Shown: positions 54,644 to 64,000 of the stretch, piece by piece
How the letters are laid out: each line of letters starts with the position of its first letter
How positions within the stretch are numbered: position 1 is the first letter of the stretch
Origin: Algoriphagus formosus
GTDB lineage: Bacteria; Bacteroidota; Bacteroidia; Cytophagales; Cyclobacteriaceae
Direction: 5' to 3'
Length of the DNA: 64,000 nt
NCBI RefSeq assembly: GCF_002807035.1
Contig: NZ_NIUC01000001.1
Coordinates: 372,001-436,000 of the forward strand
Position numbers and translations under genes: made by a program
The notes under the pieces: model-generated
Told to the model about the DNA's origin: nothing
What the model saw: only the letters and a program-made list of their open reading frames with translations
Database searches by the model: none

Positions 54644-57342
54644 ACAGTTTGATTCACTAATAATGTGGATGGCGTGTAGGCCAAATTGGGTGAAAGTAAG
54701 CGCTCAGCTTGCTCTTGGGTGATTCCTTTTCGTTCTGCATAGGATGCCACTTGATCTTCAGCAATTTTTCCCAAGCCAAAATACTTGGAATCTGGATGGG
54801 CAAAATAAAATCCTGAAACCGAGCTGGTCGGATACATGGCATAGCTGGAAGTCAAGGTGATTCCAATGCTTCGTTCTAAATCCAAAAGACGGGAAATTGT
54901 TTCCTTCTCGGAATGCTCCGGACAAGCAGGATAGCCTGGAGCAGGTCTGATTCCCAAATATTCCTCACGGATCAAGGAATCATTATCCAAATGTTCTTCA
55001 TTGGCATAGCCCCAATAATCTTTTCGAACTAGCTCGTGTACATATTCTGCAGCTGCCTCAGCTAGACGATCAGCCAAAGCCTTTAACAAAATATCATTGT
55101 AATCATCTCCAGCTTCCTGAAATTCAGCAAGTTTTGATTCCATTCCCAAACCTGCCGTCACCGCAAAACATCCCAAGTAATCTTGCTTTTCCGGGTGTAA
55201 ATAATCTGCCAATGAGCGGTTCGGAACGCCTCTTCCTTTTTTCCCTTGCTGACGCAAAAAGTGGAATTGACCCAAAGTCAAACTTTCATCCTTGGGATCA
55301 AATGCGGTCGCATCATCTCCTTCTCGCCTGACTGGCAATAAGCTAAAAACAGCCTTAGCAGAAAGCCATTTTTCAGAAATAATCTGATCCAGCATGGCTT
55401 GAGCATCAGCATAGAGTTTCTTGGCTTCTGTTCCCACAATAGGGTCTTCAAGAATTTTGGGAAATCGACCACTGAGCATCCAAGTACTGAAGAATGGGGT
55501 CCAGTCAATGTATTTTCTCAGAATAGACAGATCTAAATCCTCCAAAACGGTTTTGCCTAGTACCTTTGGCTTGACAGGCTCATAGTCAGCCCAATCAATA
55601 GCCACTGGATTAGCCTTCGCTTCCTCGTAGGAAATCAATTGCTTCACAGATTGCTTGGCTTCATGCTCTTCACGCAATTGTCGATATGTTTCCTTGATCT
55701 GTCGATGATAGACTTCTTTGGTCTCCTCGGAAATAGCTTCTCCAGCAATTGGCACAGATTTACTCGCATCGGTGACATGTACCACCGTACCGGAATAGAC
55801 CGGGTCAATTTTTACAGCTGTATGAATTCTTGAGGTCGTAGCCCCACCGATCAGAAGCGGGATTTTCAATCCTTGTCGCTCCATTTCAGAAGCTACATTG
55901 ACCATTTCGTCCAAGGAAGGCGTAATCAGACCACTCAATCCGATGATATCCACCTTATTTTTTACCGCTTCATCAATGATCTTTTGGGCATCTACCATGA
56001 CGCCTAGATCGATGATTTGATAGCTATTGCAGGCCAAAACCACACCCACGATATTCTTTCCGATATCATGCACATCGCCTTTTACGGTCGCCAAAAGAAT
56101 CTTTTTCAAAGAGGATTCCTCTTGACCTTCTTCCGGCAAAGGCATAAAAGGTTCGAGATAAGCGACAGCCTTTTTCATCACACGGGCTGATTTGACCACC
56201 TGCGGAAGGAACATTTTACCTTCTCCGAATAAGTCCCCGACCACATTCATTCCATCCATCAAAGGACCTTCAATCACTTTCAGCGGATTGACAAGTTCCT
56301 GACGCGCTGCTTCGGTATCTTCTACGATGTAATCCAAAATCCCCTTCACCAAGGCATGTTCTATCCTTTTCCCAACAGGGTCAGAGCGCCAAGCCTCATT
56401 CACAGCCTCTTTCTTACCGGAAGACTTGACTGTCTCTGCGAAATCCAAAAGCCGCTCTGTAGCATCTGACCTTCGGTCAAAAAGTACATCTTCCACCCGC
56501 TCAAGCAGGTCTTTAGGAATATCGTCATACACTTCCAGCATGGTAGGATTAACAATTCCCAAGTCCATTCCATGGTGAATGGCATGATAAAGAAATGCTG
56601 CATGCATGGCTTCCCGGACGGGATTGTTTCCACGGAAAGAAAAGGACACATTGCTGACTCCACCACTGACTTTGGCTCCGGGAAGGTTTTCTTTTATCCA
56701 TTTCGTCGCCAAAAAGAAGTCCAAGGCATTTTTCCTGTGTTCCTCCATTCCTGTGGCAACAGGAAATATATTCGGATCAAAAATGATATCCTGTGGATTG
56801 AATTTGACGCGATCGACTAGAATTCTGTAGCTACGCTCGCAGATTTCAATTCTTCGCTCGAAGGTATCGGCTTGACCATCCTCGTCAAAAGCCATTACAA
56901 CGACGGCAGCTCCAAACTTCTTGATGGTTTTTGCTTGCTGGATAAACTCCTCTTCCCCGTTTTTCAGGGAGATGGAATTGACGATGCCCTTACCCTGCAC
57001 GCATTTCAATCCAGCCAAAATGATGCTCCACTTAGAGCTATCGATCATGATTGGAATCCGGCTGATTTCAGGCTCAGAAGCAATAAGATTTAGGAATTTC
57101 ACCATGGCTGCCTCGCCATCAAGCATCCCTTCATCCATACAGACATCGAGGATTTGCGCACCACCACGAACCTGATCAAGGGCTACTTCAAGCGCTTCAT
57201 CGTATTGTCCATTCAAGATCAGACGGGCAAATTTCTTCGAGCCTGTGACGTTGGTTCGCTCACCAACATTGACGAAGTTAATATTGGGTGAAAAGACTAG
57301 CGGCTCTAGTCCGGATAATTTCAAATAGTCTTGCTTAGGCAT
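54640..57342 (-). CDS. metH: Methionine synthase, pterin/cobalamin/activation part (split MetH, C-part), 900 aa
   Basis: Starts directly with the pterin domain ([20 protein letters not shown]), then the cobalamin cap and Rossmann domain with the lower-ligand motif [11 protein letters not shown], and ends with the activation domain ([20 protein letters not shown]) that uses SAM for reactivation. The homocysteine domain is missing and is supplied by the gene upstream, which overlaps by 8 bases. The two proteins should form one functional cobalamin methionine synthase. Confidence 0.92.
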   Translation of the reverse strand: MPKQDYLKLSGLEPLVFSPNINFVNVGERTNVTGSKKFARLILNGQYDEALEVALDQVRGGAQILDVCMDEGMLDGEAAMVKFLNLIASEPEISRIPIMIDSSKWSIILAGLKCVQGKGIVNSISLKNGEEEFIQQAKTIKKFGAAVVVMAFDEDGQADTFERRIEICERSYRILVDRVKFNPQDIIFDPNIFPVATGMEEHRKNALDFFLATKWIKENLPGAKVSGGVSNVSFSFRGNNPVREAMHAAFLYHAIHHGMDLGIVNPTMLEVYDDIPKDLLERVEDVLFDRRSDATERLLDFAETVKSSGKKEAVNEAWRSDPVGKRIEHALVKGILDYIVEDTEAARQELVNPLKVIEGPLMDGMNVVGDLFGEGKMFLPQVVKSARVMKKAVAYLEPFMPLPEEGQEESSLKKILLATVKGDVHDIGKNIVGVVLACNSYQIIDLGVMVDAQKIIDEAVKNKVDIIGLSGLITPSLDEMVNVASEMERQGLKIPLLIGGATTSRIHTAVKIDPVYSGTVVHVTDASKSVPIAGEAISEETKEVYHRQIKETYRQLREEHEAKQSVKQLISYEEAKANPVAIDWADYEPVKPKVLGKTVLEDLDLSILRKYIDWTPFFSTWMLSGRFPKILEDPIVGTEAKKLYADAQAMLDQIISEKWLSAKAVFSLLPVRREGDDATAFDPKDESLTLGQFHFLRQQGKKGRGVPNRSLADYLHPEKQDYLGCFAVTAGLGMESKLAEFQEAGDDYNDILLKALADRLAEAAAEYVHELVRKDYWGYANEEHLDNDSLIREEYLGIRPAPGYPACPEHSEKETISRLLDLERSIGITLTSSYAMYPTSSVSGFYFAHPDSKYFGLGKIAEDQVASYAERKGITQEQAERLLSPNLAYTPSTLLVNQTV

Positions 57343-58390
57343 TGTTTTCCTCCTCTTCTAATTCCTCTTCGACTTTTCTAGGTTGATATTTGGCAGCTAA
57401 GGTGGCCATGGCCCGGATGTGATCGGGAGTTGTTCCGCAGCAACCTCCCAGGATATTGAGCATTCCTTCCTGAAGGAACTCTCCTACCTGACTGGCCATT
57501 TCCTCTGCGCCTTGATCATAGGCTCCAAACTCATTGGGTAGTCCCGCATTGGGATAGGCGGATACATAAAAAGGAGCTTTCTGAGAAAGTACTTTCAGAT
57601 AAGGTCTGAGTTCTTTTGCTCCAAGTGCACAATTCAAACCGACAGAAAGCAAAGGCACGTGAGAAATAGAAATCAGGAAAGCCTCTGTAGTCTGTCCCGA
57701 AAGTGTTCTCCCGGAAGCATCGGTAATCGTACCTGAAATCATAATTGGAATTCCTCCTTCTTTTGGATCCAAAGGAATTCCTCTTTCTTCAAATACCTCC
57801 TGAATGGCATAAAGCGCAGCTTTGGCATTCAGCGTATCAAATATGGTCTCAACCAATAAAATATCTGCTCCACCATCCAAAAGGCCTCTCACCTGCTCTG
57901 CATAGGCTTCTGCCAACTGATCAAAAGTAATGGCTCGATAACCCGGGTCATTTACATCAGGAGAAATCGACGCGGTTCGGTTGGTCGGCCCCATGGCACC
58001 TGCAACGAAACGGGGTTTATCAGGATTCTTCTTGGTAAATTCTTCTGCAACCTCTCTAGCAAGTTTGGCTGACTGAAAATTAATTTCATAAGCCAAATGT
58101 GAAAGCTGATAATCTTCCTGTGCGATCGATGTTCCCGAAAAGGTATTCGTTTCGACAATATCTGCTCCAGCTTCCAGATATTCAGCGTGGATTGCTTTGA
58201 TGATATCCGGACGGCTAAGAGACAGTAAGTCATTATTTCCCTTCAAAGCTTTGGGGTGATTCGCCAACTCAGGCGTTCGAAAATCTTCCTCCTCCAATTT
58301 GTAGCGCTGAATCATGGTTCCCATGGCGCCATCTAGGATTAGGATTCTGTTTTTAATTGCTTGAAGGAGTAATTCCGTTCTGTTTTGCAT
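57335..58390 (-). CDS. Homocysteine S-methyltransferase domain protein (split MetH, N-part), 351 aa
   Basis: A TIM barrel beginning with [20 protein letters not shown]. The zinc cysteines are in [15 protein letters not shown] and the pair in [15 protein letters not shown]. It matches the first about 350 residues of MetH. It is followed by the rest of the enzyme and preceded by a SAM-I riboswitch. This is a natural gene split, not a frameshift: it has its own stop, an overlap of 8 bases and a distinct start. Confidence 0.92.
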   Translation of the reverse strand: MQNRTELLLQAIKNRILILDGAMGTMIQRYKLEEEDFRTPELANHPKALKGNNDLLSLSRPDIIKAIHAEYLEAGADIVETNTFSGTSIAQEDYQLSHLAYEINFQSAKLAREVAEEFTKKNPDKPRFVAGAMGPTNRTASISPDVNDPGYRAITFDQLAEAYAEQVRGLLDGGADILLVETIFDTLNAKAALYAIQEVFEERGIPLDPKEGGIPIMISGTITDASGRTLSGQTTEAFLISISHVPLLSVGLNCALGAKELRPYLKVLSQKAPFYVSAYPNAGLPNEFGAYDQGAEEMASQVGEFLQEGMLNILGGCCGTTPDHIRAMATLAAKYQPRKVEEELEEEENNA

Positions 58391-58456
58391 AGATTTTTTT
58401 GTTCAAAAAGCTTATCGAGCAAAACACGGAGAAAAATACGGGTGGTAAATTTTTCC

Positions 58457-58554
58457 GCTCATCTTCTTCCGGCGATTCCGGAATGGGAATTAGCACCTTG
58501 TTTTCAGGTTGCTAAGACGTCGTAGGGCCCTTCCCTCAGTCTTTCTCGATAAGC
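58457..58554 (-). ncRNA. SAM-I (S-box) riboswitch upstream of metH
   Basis: On the minus strand: GCTTATCGAGAAAGACTGAG, GGGCCC, CTTAGCAACCTGAAAACAAG, GTGCTAATTCC. P1 pairs GCTTATC (58554-58548) with GATGAGC (58463-58457). The leader gap to the ATG at 58390 is 66 bases. A second copy of the complement, CTCGATAAGC (58419-58410), could pair perfectly with the 5' strand GCTTATCGAG (58554-58545) and so compete with P1. Confidence 0.92.
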
Positions 58555-58558
58555 ATCC

Positions 58559-58566
58559 CAAATGTA
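58559..58566 (-). promoter_or_regulatory. -7 box of the metH riboswitch transcript
   Basis: On the minus strand TACATTTG fits TAnnTTTG exactly. It stands 5 bases before the P1 stem, so transcription would begin almost at the riboswitch itself. A clear TTTG at -33 is not seen. Confidence 0.5.
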
Positions 58567-58630
58567 AGTCCTATTTGGAAAAAATACTAGTTAGCATAGC
58601 TTTAATTAAAAACTAAGTATCAAGGCCGCA

Positions 58631-59947
58631 TCAAGGACGAATACCAAAGCCAAATGACACATAAGGCGCAGTCATAAAGCCCGCCATATCCAATTCCGCC
58701 AGTCGATAATTTGCCAAGGCCAATTCATAACCTATTGAGGTGGTAAATACCAAATCAATCAACTTTCGCTTGGTGATTGGGTAGGCATATTCAAAAGAAA
58801 GCTCGGGTTTAGCCATCAAGCCACTGTTTTTCAAATACCCATCATAATCCCGCTGCTGAAAAAGCTCTGGAAAGTCGGGCTTTTCATCCGTGGACAGAGT
58901 GTAGCGAATATTCCCGTAGCCAATACCTCCCATGCCATGAATGGCCATATTCCGGTACTCAATTAATTTCCAACCGCCATTTGCATAAATCCGAAGACTG
59001 TTCAGTGAATGGGATTTCAAAGAATTAGCGTCTCCATCCATGGCCAAATTGAAGACTTCCACCCCATAGAGCAGCTTTTCATTTTCGCCAGTGATCTTCA
59101 AGCCCAGATTTCTTGGCATGCCTTCCAATGGTTCTAATCCTGCTTCAACAAGCTGTGAATTAAATGTGTTGGGTTTGGTGAAATGAATCCCTGATACCAA
59201 CTGAAAGCTCATGCTGGCATCTTTGTAAAAAAAATTACGGTCTGGAATGGTCAGGCCCGCTCCCACTCTTAGAAAGGCACCACTTTGCGCATTTTGGAAT
59301 GACATCCCACTCATCGTCCATTTTCCCTCAATTGGACTAAAGGCATATCCTAATTTCGCAATCACAGCCAAGGCTTCTTTTCTCCCGGGAAGATCAAAAT
59401 CATAACTGAGTTGAAAGCCGATTTCGGTCAAAAAGTCACCATAGCGCATCGTTCCTCGCTGAATGTCATTTTCTCTCAGGATAAATCCCCGCTCTGGATT
59501 GGCAAGAAAATCCGGGAGGTTTTGAGCTTGAGTTTCTTTAAGCATCTGAAAGTTCAAAAAACCAACTCCCAAAGACATGTAGTGAATGAGCTGAAATCTT
59601 GATTCTTCGGTAAAGGCATAGCCGACATTCAGCAAAAAACGGGAAGATCGATGCCCTAATCTATAGCCGTCTAAGTCCGATTGATTACTTCGGTTGTGAT
59701 AAAGCTCGGCTCCAAAGACAAAATCATTCAGTCTGTTTTGATAGCCAAGCCCAAGCGTATGGTAGCGATTTCGAAGTGGGGACAGCCCCCGATCGCTAAG
59801 CATCCGGTTAAATTGATTGAGTTCAGCACCACTGGTACCGATCACGGCATAGAGGCTGGTTCGCTTGGACACCAAGCCTTGGGCAAGAATCAAAAACGGC
59901 TGAAAAACCAATAGAATCAGAATGGAGCTTCTGAAAAAATTGCGCAT
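58631..59947 (-). CDS. Exported outer-membrane beta-barrel-like protein, 438 aa
   Basis: A signal peptide (MRNFFRSSILILLVFQPFLI, LAQG) is followed by alternating amphipathic strands such as LYAVIGTSGAELNQFNRML, YHTLGLGYQNRLNDFVFGAE, and it ends TAPYVSFGFGIRP with a terminal aromatic-containing strand. This suggests an outer-membrane barrel, but I do not recognise a family. It is on the same strand as metH but ahead of the riboswitch promoter, and 54 bases downstream of the hybrid kinase gene. Confidence 0.6.
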   Translation of the reverse strand: MRNFFRSSILILLVFQPFLILAQGLVSKRTSLYAVIGTSGAELNQFNRMLSDRGLSPLRNRYHTLGLGYQNRLNDFVFGAELYHNRSNQSDLDGYRLGHRSSRFLLNVGYAFTEESRFQLIHYMSLGVGFLNFQMLKETQAQNLPDFLANPERGFILRENDIQRGTMRYGDFLTEIGFQLSYDFDLPGRKEALAVIAKLGYAFSPIEGKWTMSGMSFQNAQSGAFLRVGAGLTIPDRNFFYKDASMSFQLVSGIHFTKPNTFNSQLVEAGLEPLEGMPRNLGLKITGENEKLLYGVEVFNLAMDGDANSLKSHSLNSLRIYANGGWKLIEYRNMAIHGMGGIGYGNIRYTLSTDEKPDFPELFQQRDYDGYLKNSGLMAKPELSFEYAYPITKRKLIDLVFTTSIGYELALANYRLAELDMAGFMTAPYVSFGFGIRP

Positions 59948-60001
59948 AGATTGGGACTTTTTCTAAAGACGAAGGTAAATCCTTTGAAGGCAAAATGCAT
60001 G

Positions 60002-63000
60002 CTAATCAGAAGCAGGTTTCCTTTTTCTCTCAAATTTTGAGATTTTTTCGTACAAAAGATCCGGCGTAAATGGTTTTGGAACGTAATCATCAAAGCCAAT
60101 TTTGCTCAACTCTTCCTTAATTTCCTCCAGTGAAGTTGCAGTCAGTGCTAAAATAGGAATCTGTGATTTTTTGGCATCTGAGTGACTTCTGATGGCTCTT
60201 GCTACAGAAAATCCATCCAAAACCGGCATTTGTAAATCCAAAAGTATCAAATCAAAATCTCCCTTCTCGAATAATTCTAGGGCTTGCTGCCCATCATTAG
60301 CCAATTCCAAATGACCTGTATTCCACTTATTCAAAAACTTCTTAATCAACAACTGATTGACCATATTGTCCTCTGCCACCAAGATCGAATAGTTTTCTAA
60401 ACTTCTTAGCGAAGTAAAACCTGGACTAGTTGACCTATCTTCTTTTTTCTCTTTTACCTGAAGAGCAATCTCGAATTCAAATACACTACCTCCCGATGGA
60501 TTAGGAGTGTAATGAATCTCCCCACCGTACATTTCTACTAAACGTTTGACAATCGCCAAACCCAGTCCAGTCCCTCCATATTTCCGGGTTGTTTCGGAAG
60601 ATGCCTGGGTGAAAGCTTCAAAAATATTCCCGATTTTCTCTTGAGGAATTCCAATCCCGGTATCCTCAAAGCGGAATAAAATCCGGCTTCCCACTTTTGG
60701 ATCCCGCTCTTTTTCTTGAAGACTGATTTTGACCGAACCCTTTTCTGTAAACTTGATGGCATTACTCACCAGGTTGTTGATGATTTGACCCAGTCGGATT
60801 TGGTCACCAATCACTAATTGCGGTATGGATTCATCAATCTCACAGGAGATCTTCAAGCCTTTCTCATGTGCTTGGAAGCTGTGAGAGTGGATAATTCTAT
60901 GCAATAGATTGCGAAGGTCAAGCGGAAGCAATTCCAGTTCTACCTTACCCGAATCAATCTTATTGTAATCCAAAATATCATTGATCAGTGCCATCAAGCT
61001 TTCTGCGGAAAACTGTAAGGTCTTGAGATTTTCGAGCTGATCAGGCCTAGGGTCATCCTCCATCAAAAAGTGGGAAAGTCCAATCACCGCATTCATTGGA
61101 GTTCGGATTTCATGGCTCATCACAGACAAGAATTGGGATTTTATCCGCGATGCTTCTTCTGCATTTTCCTTAGCCTTGAGAAGCTCGGCTTGAGCCTGCT
61201 TTAGCTTAGAAATATCTCTGACTACACCAGTATACAATCGTGATTTCCCATCCTTATCGAGGATCGTCCTACCGTTTGAGTTGAAGATTCGAACCTCGCC
61301 ATTTTTATGCGGAAGGCGGAATTCCAAGAACTGATGTTCGGCCAGGAAGTCCTTGGACTCGGAAAGCATCCCCTGAAATGTCTGATAGTCCTCTGAATGT
61401 AGAAATTCAAAAATACTTTTGCCCAAAACCTCCTCGACCTCATAGCCCAAATACTGCTTGATATTCGGAGAGATATAATTGATGATAAATGAATCTGTCA
61501 GGGAAAAAATAATCTCCGTGGACTCTTCCACCAAGGTCCTGTACTTTTCCTCTGACTCCTCTAGTTTCTTTTTAGCCAAAAACTCTTCATTGACATCTCG
61601 AATGATGCTCAGCGCATATTCTACTTTTCCTCCTTCAAGGATAGGACGGATGGTTCGATGGTATTTTCTGCCCCTATATTCAAATTCTGTTTCGACGACC
61701 TCCTGATTATTATAGACTTGATCAAGAACAAGATTTACCGTGGCCTGTTCGGTAAGCGAGATCTCAGAGAGCAACTTACCCTCAAAATCCGAGCGGGATA
61801 ATCCCCAAAAATCGAAGTTGGTCCCCTCTGCCAAAATATATCTCCTATCTCTATCCAGGAGGAAAATATTGGTTCCGGGAATATTTGAGGCAAGCATGCG
61901 ATACTGCTTGTCTTTTTCTTCTTTAAACTGTTCGAAATTTTTACGCTCTGTGATGTCTTGGAAGATCCCCTGATGCAAGGTGATATTCCCCTCTGCATCC
62001 ATGACATCGGAGGTTTTATCTTCTACCCAAATGGTTTTTCCGGATGCTGAAATGATTCTATATTCCTCTGAAAATGAACGGATTCCAGAATTTGACTTTC
62101 CTTTTTCCTTTAAAGAGGTAATATAGTCCTGATCATCAGGATGTACCAATTCCAAAAAGGAAGCTTTACGAGCAATTAATTCGGAACTATCATAGCCAAA
62201 TTGCTGAATATTTTCGGAGATGTATTCAATCTGATAATTGGCATTGGGGTCCACTTGAAAGAGAACGGCAGGGCTATTTTCAGCTATCATTCGTGCTTGC
62301 GTAGCCTGTCTTTCACTTTCTCGCTTTTCGCTCAGATTTCTAAGCACGAGGCTGAATCCAATTTTTTCCTTGTTGGGCGAATAGATCACCTGAATAGATA
62401 CATCAAAAGGAGAAAGTTTGGTGTGCTTCGTTTGGAAATCCAACTCCCCTCTCCAGGAAGTCTTTTCTTCCATTTTTTGAATCACTTCCGAAAGCCGTTG
62501 ATTTCCTTGCAATAGATCATCCACTGATCCTTTGAAGGAAGCTGCAGTAATGGGACAGCAAAGCTGAATTGCTGCTTCATTGAGGTAAATGACCTCCCTT
62601 TCCAGATTGATCACCACAATGGGATCACTGACTTGAGCTAGAATTTGTGACTGAAGCTTAAGATTTTCTACTGTCGCTCGCTTATGAGTAACGTCCGTAC
62701 AGAAACCGGTTACTTCTACCCCCTTATTGAGGAAGTTTTCCTGACTTTCGATTTCAAACTCAATGAAAACAGTCTCACCAGATTCACTTCTTACCGTAAA
62801 TTCTCCCGATTCCTGACTTTTTTCATTTATGCTCCTTTTGAGCTTTTTGACAAATTCAGCGCGGGTGGACTTATCGATTTTATAAATCAAAGTAGTGAAT
62901 TCCGCCGTCAAAGGCTGATCCCCCAAACCAAACAAATGCGCCAAACCTCCAGATATATAAAACAATTCCTTTTGGGTACTGTACCTCCAGGAACCGGATT

Positions 63001-64000
63001 TGGCCAATCGCTCCGTAGTGGCAAGAAGGCTGGCATTTCGTTCAATTTGCTTTGCAAGAATACTTCCAGAATATGCGGCAGCCAGTATATCGCCCAATTG
63101 CCGGAAAATCTGAAGTTGCTTTTCTTCAAATTCCAGCTTCTTGATCGTAATCTCAAAGGCTATCACTCCACGAAGCTTATTGACCAAAATCATGGGGATA
63201 AGCAACAGCGCAGCGTTTTCCCCGACTTCCTGAGATTCAAGATGTAGCTTCACCATCCCTTTTTCGAGCCGGTTTTTCCTACCTCTAATCTCCTCCTCTA
63301 CCTTCATGGAAAGGCTTTTGGCCTCCTGATTCTTTTTCCAGCTGTTCAGTAAAATATACTCATCACTATCCGGGTTGATGATCCAAATTTTGCCGTTTTC
63401 AGCTTTCAAAAACTGTCCAAACTTTTCCAAAACCAACTGAAACTCCTTCTCGGGATTATTCAGCTTAGAATTGATCAGTTGGGAACTTACTTGATTGATC
63501 AGATTTTCGATTTCATAGCGCTGCTGAAGCGAACGGTCCATGGAAATGAAATCCGTAATATCCCTACTGGAAAATAGAATTCCCTTGATCTCTGGGTGGT
63601 GAAGGAGGTTTTTGGCAAAGCTTTCCAGATAAATCCGCTCACCGGAAGCTCGATTGATCCAAAAATCAACAGCCACTTCATCCTGAGAGTGAAGCGCCTC
63701 TTTGAAATTACCCTTAACCAGCTCAATGACTCCGGCTTCAACAAAATCCTTGAAGTTTTTACCCACAATAGCATCCACGGGAAAACCCAACTTCTCACTC
63801 ACCGAGGGAGAAATAAATTTATAATTCCCGTGCTCATCCAGGATTGCAATCAAATCATGGCTGTTGTTTAGAATACTCTGCATGTAGCTGAGCTCTTCCA
63901 TCGCTTTTGAATTGCTATCCAACAAAAAGTTTTCCTCCGTATTCGCTCCAAAATAGCGAATAGGGTTTGCTTTGGCGATTAAGAATCTGGAAGTGTAAGT
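60002..64000 (-). CDS. Multi-PAS/GAF hybrid histidine kinase with receiver domain (5' end outside window)
   Basis: The frame is open to the right edge, so the N-terminus is missing; a TTG at 63925 is only an internal codon. Residues are counted from that codon. A PAS domain (LDEHGNYKFISPSVSEKLGF, about 15-125), a GAF domain (about 140-290), five more PAS domains (GSWRYSTQ, PIVVINLEREVIYLNEAA, PAVLFQVDPNANYQIEYISE, NIFLLDRDRRYILAEGTNFD, EIIFSLTDSFIINYISPN), then HisKA with MSHEIRTPMN (His938), HATPase (DTGIGIPQ, GGTGLGLAI) and a receiver with Asp1230 in LILLDLQMPVLDG. No transmembrane segment is visible. Signal unknown. Confidence 0.92.
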   Translation of the reverse strand, partial: TYTSRFLIAKANPIRYFGANTEENFLLDSNSKAMEELSYMQSILNNSHDLIAILDEHGNYKFISPSVSEKLGFPVDAIVGKNFKDFVEAGVIELVKGNFKEALHSQDEVAVDFWINRASGERIYLESFAKNLLHHPEIKGILFSSRDITDFISMDRSLQQRYEIENLINQVSSQLINSKLNNPEKEFQLVLEKFGQFLKAENGKIWIINPDSDEYILLNSWKKNQEAKSLSMKVEEEIRGRKNRLEKGMVKLHLESQEVGENAALLLIPMILVNKLRGVIAFEITIKKLEFEEKQLQIFRQLGDILAAAYSGSILAKQIERNASLLATTERLAKSGSWRYSTQKELFYISGGLAHLFGLGDQPLTAEFTTLIYKIDKSTRAEFVKKLKRSINEKSQESGEFTVRSESGETVFIEFEIESQENFLNKGVEVTGFCTDVTHKRATVENLKLQSQILAQVSDPIVVINLEREVIYLNEAAIQLCCPITAASFKGSVDDLLQGNQRLSEVIQKMEEKTSWRGELDFQTKHTKLSPFDVSIQVIYSPNKEKIGFSLVLRNLSEKRESERQATQARMIAENSPAVLFQVDPNANYQIEYISENIQQFGYDSSELIARKASFLELVHPDDQDYITSLKEKGKSNSGIRSFSEEYRIISASGKTIWVEDKTSDVMDAEGNITLHQGIFQDITERKNFEQFKEEKDKQYRMLASNIPGTNIFLLDRDRRYILAEGTNFDFWGLSRSDFEGKLLSEISLTEQATVNLVLDQVYNNQEVVETEFEYRGRKYHRTIRPILEGGKVEYALSIIRDVNEEFLAKKKLEESEEKYRTLVEESTEIIFSLTDSFIINYISPNIKQYLGYEVEEVLGKSIFEFLHSEDYQTFQGMLSESKDFLAEHQFLEFRLPHKNGEVRIFNSNGRTILDKDGKSRLYTGVVRDISKLKQAQAELLKAKENAEEASRIKSQFLSVMSHEIRTPMNAVIGLSHFLMEDDPRPDQLENLKTLQFSAESLMALINDILDYNKIDSGKVELELLPLDLRNLLHRIIHSHSFQAHEKGLKISCEIDESIPQLVIGDQIRLGQIINNLVSNAIKFTEKGSVKISLQEKERDPKVGSRILFRFEDTGIGIPQEKIGNIFEAFTQASSETTRKYGGTGLGLAIVKRLVEMYGGEIHYTPNPSGGSVFEFEIALQVKEKKEDRSTSPGFTSLRSLENYSILVAEDNMVNQLLIKKFLNKWNTGHLELANDGQQALELFEKGDFDLILLDLQMPVLDGFSVARAIRSHSDAKKSQIPILALTATSLEEIKEELSKIGFDDYVPKPFTPDLLYEKISKFERKRKPASD

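Overview
The window looks like chromosomal DNA of a Bacteroidota bacterium of the order Cytophagales, most likely Cyclobacteriaceae (Algoriphagus-like). The clues are the gliding gene gldC, DUF3098 after ftsX, a carbamoyltransferase of the N-acylornithine type in an arginine cluster, a SerB-SerA fusion, methionine synthase split into two genes, TonB-dependent receptor biology, TAnnTTTG-like -7 boxes and few Shine-Dalgarno sequences. Nothing indicates a prophage, plasmid, insertion sequence or CRISPR array; this is mostly housekeeping and biosynthetic chromosome.

Layout. 1-8.2 kb: 3' part of helicase hrpB, two unknown genes, a Vms1-like release-factor gene (bVLRF1) broken by an in-frame amber codon, TM2 and DUF2752 membrane proteins, an MpaB-type oxygenase, a TolB-like propeller, an SMP-30 lactonase and a FrnE/DsbA-like protein. 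8.0-9.5 kb: a tiny zinc-ribbon membrane protein and an exported class V aminotransferase. 9.6-19.7 kb: a complete eight-gene arginine operon (N-acylglutamate synthase-like GNAT, argG, argC, argD, argF', argB, argE-like, argH) followed by a SulP anion transporter. In front of it lies a 39-codon ORF ending in an arginine-rich tail (RRRR plus one more Arg), followed by hairpins, which looks like an attenuation leader. 19.8-22.4 kb: SAM-I riboswitch, metY and metX. 22.4-28.4 kb: DUF2147, pdeM, ftsX-DUF3098-truB-ribF, a two-subunit 3-oxoacid CoA-transferase, palindromic repeats and gldC. 28.7-36.0 kb: a TonB-dependent receptor, then a PIG-L deacetylase and a very large c-type cytochrome/propeller/HEAT lipoprotein on the other strand. 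36.2-36.4 kb: two tRNA-Glu genes. 36.5-39.2 kb: a GAPDH and two arsenosugar-type glycosyltransferases with two unannotated small ORFs. 39.4-41.1 kb: KDPG aldolase and KDG kinase. 41.2-47.4 kb: a lipoprotein and a TetR-ABC-HlyD-TolC-DUF1330 export operon whose ATPase has lost most catalytic motifs. 47.5-53.6 kb: DoxX-like protein, BCCT transporter, DUF983, DUF4920 lipoprotein, the SerB-SerA fusion and a TonB-like protein. 53.7-58.6 kb: SAM-I riboswitch, split metH and metF. 58.6-64 kb: an outer-membrane-like protein and a multi-PAS hybrid histidine kinase running off the right edge.

How the genes work together. Two SAM-I riboswitches place homocysteine formation (metX, metY) and its methylation (metH, metF) under SAM control. 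The arginine cluster encodes the N-acylated carbamoylation route (carbamoylation before deacylation) and probably senses charged tRNA-Arg through the leader. The most novel items are the Arg-rich leader, the Val at the substrate-specificity position of ArgF', the amber-interrupted bVLRF1, the degenerate export ATPase, and the 45-residue Cys-Gly-Gly-Gly peptide coupled to the arsenosugar genes.
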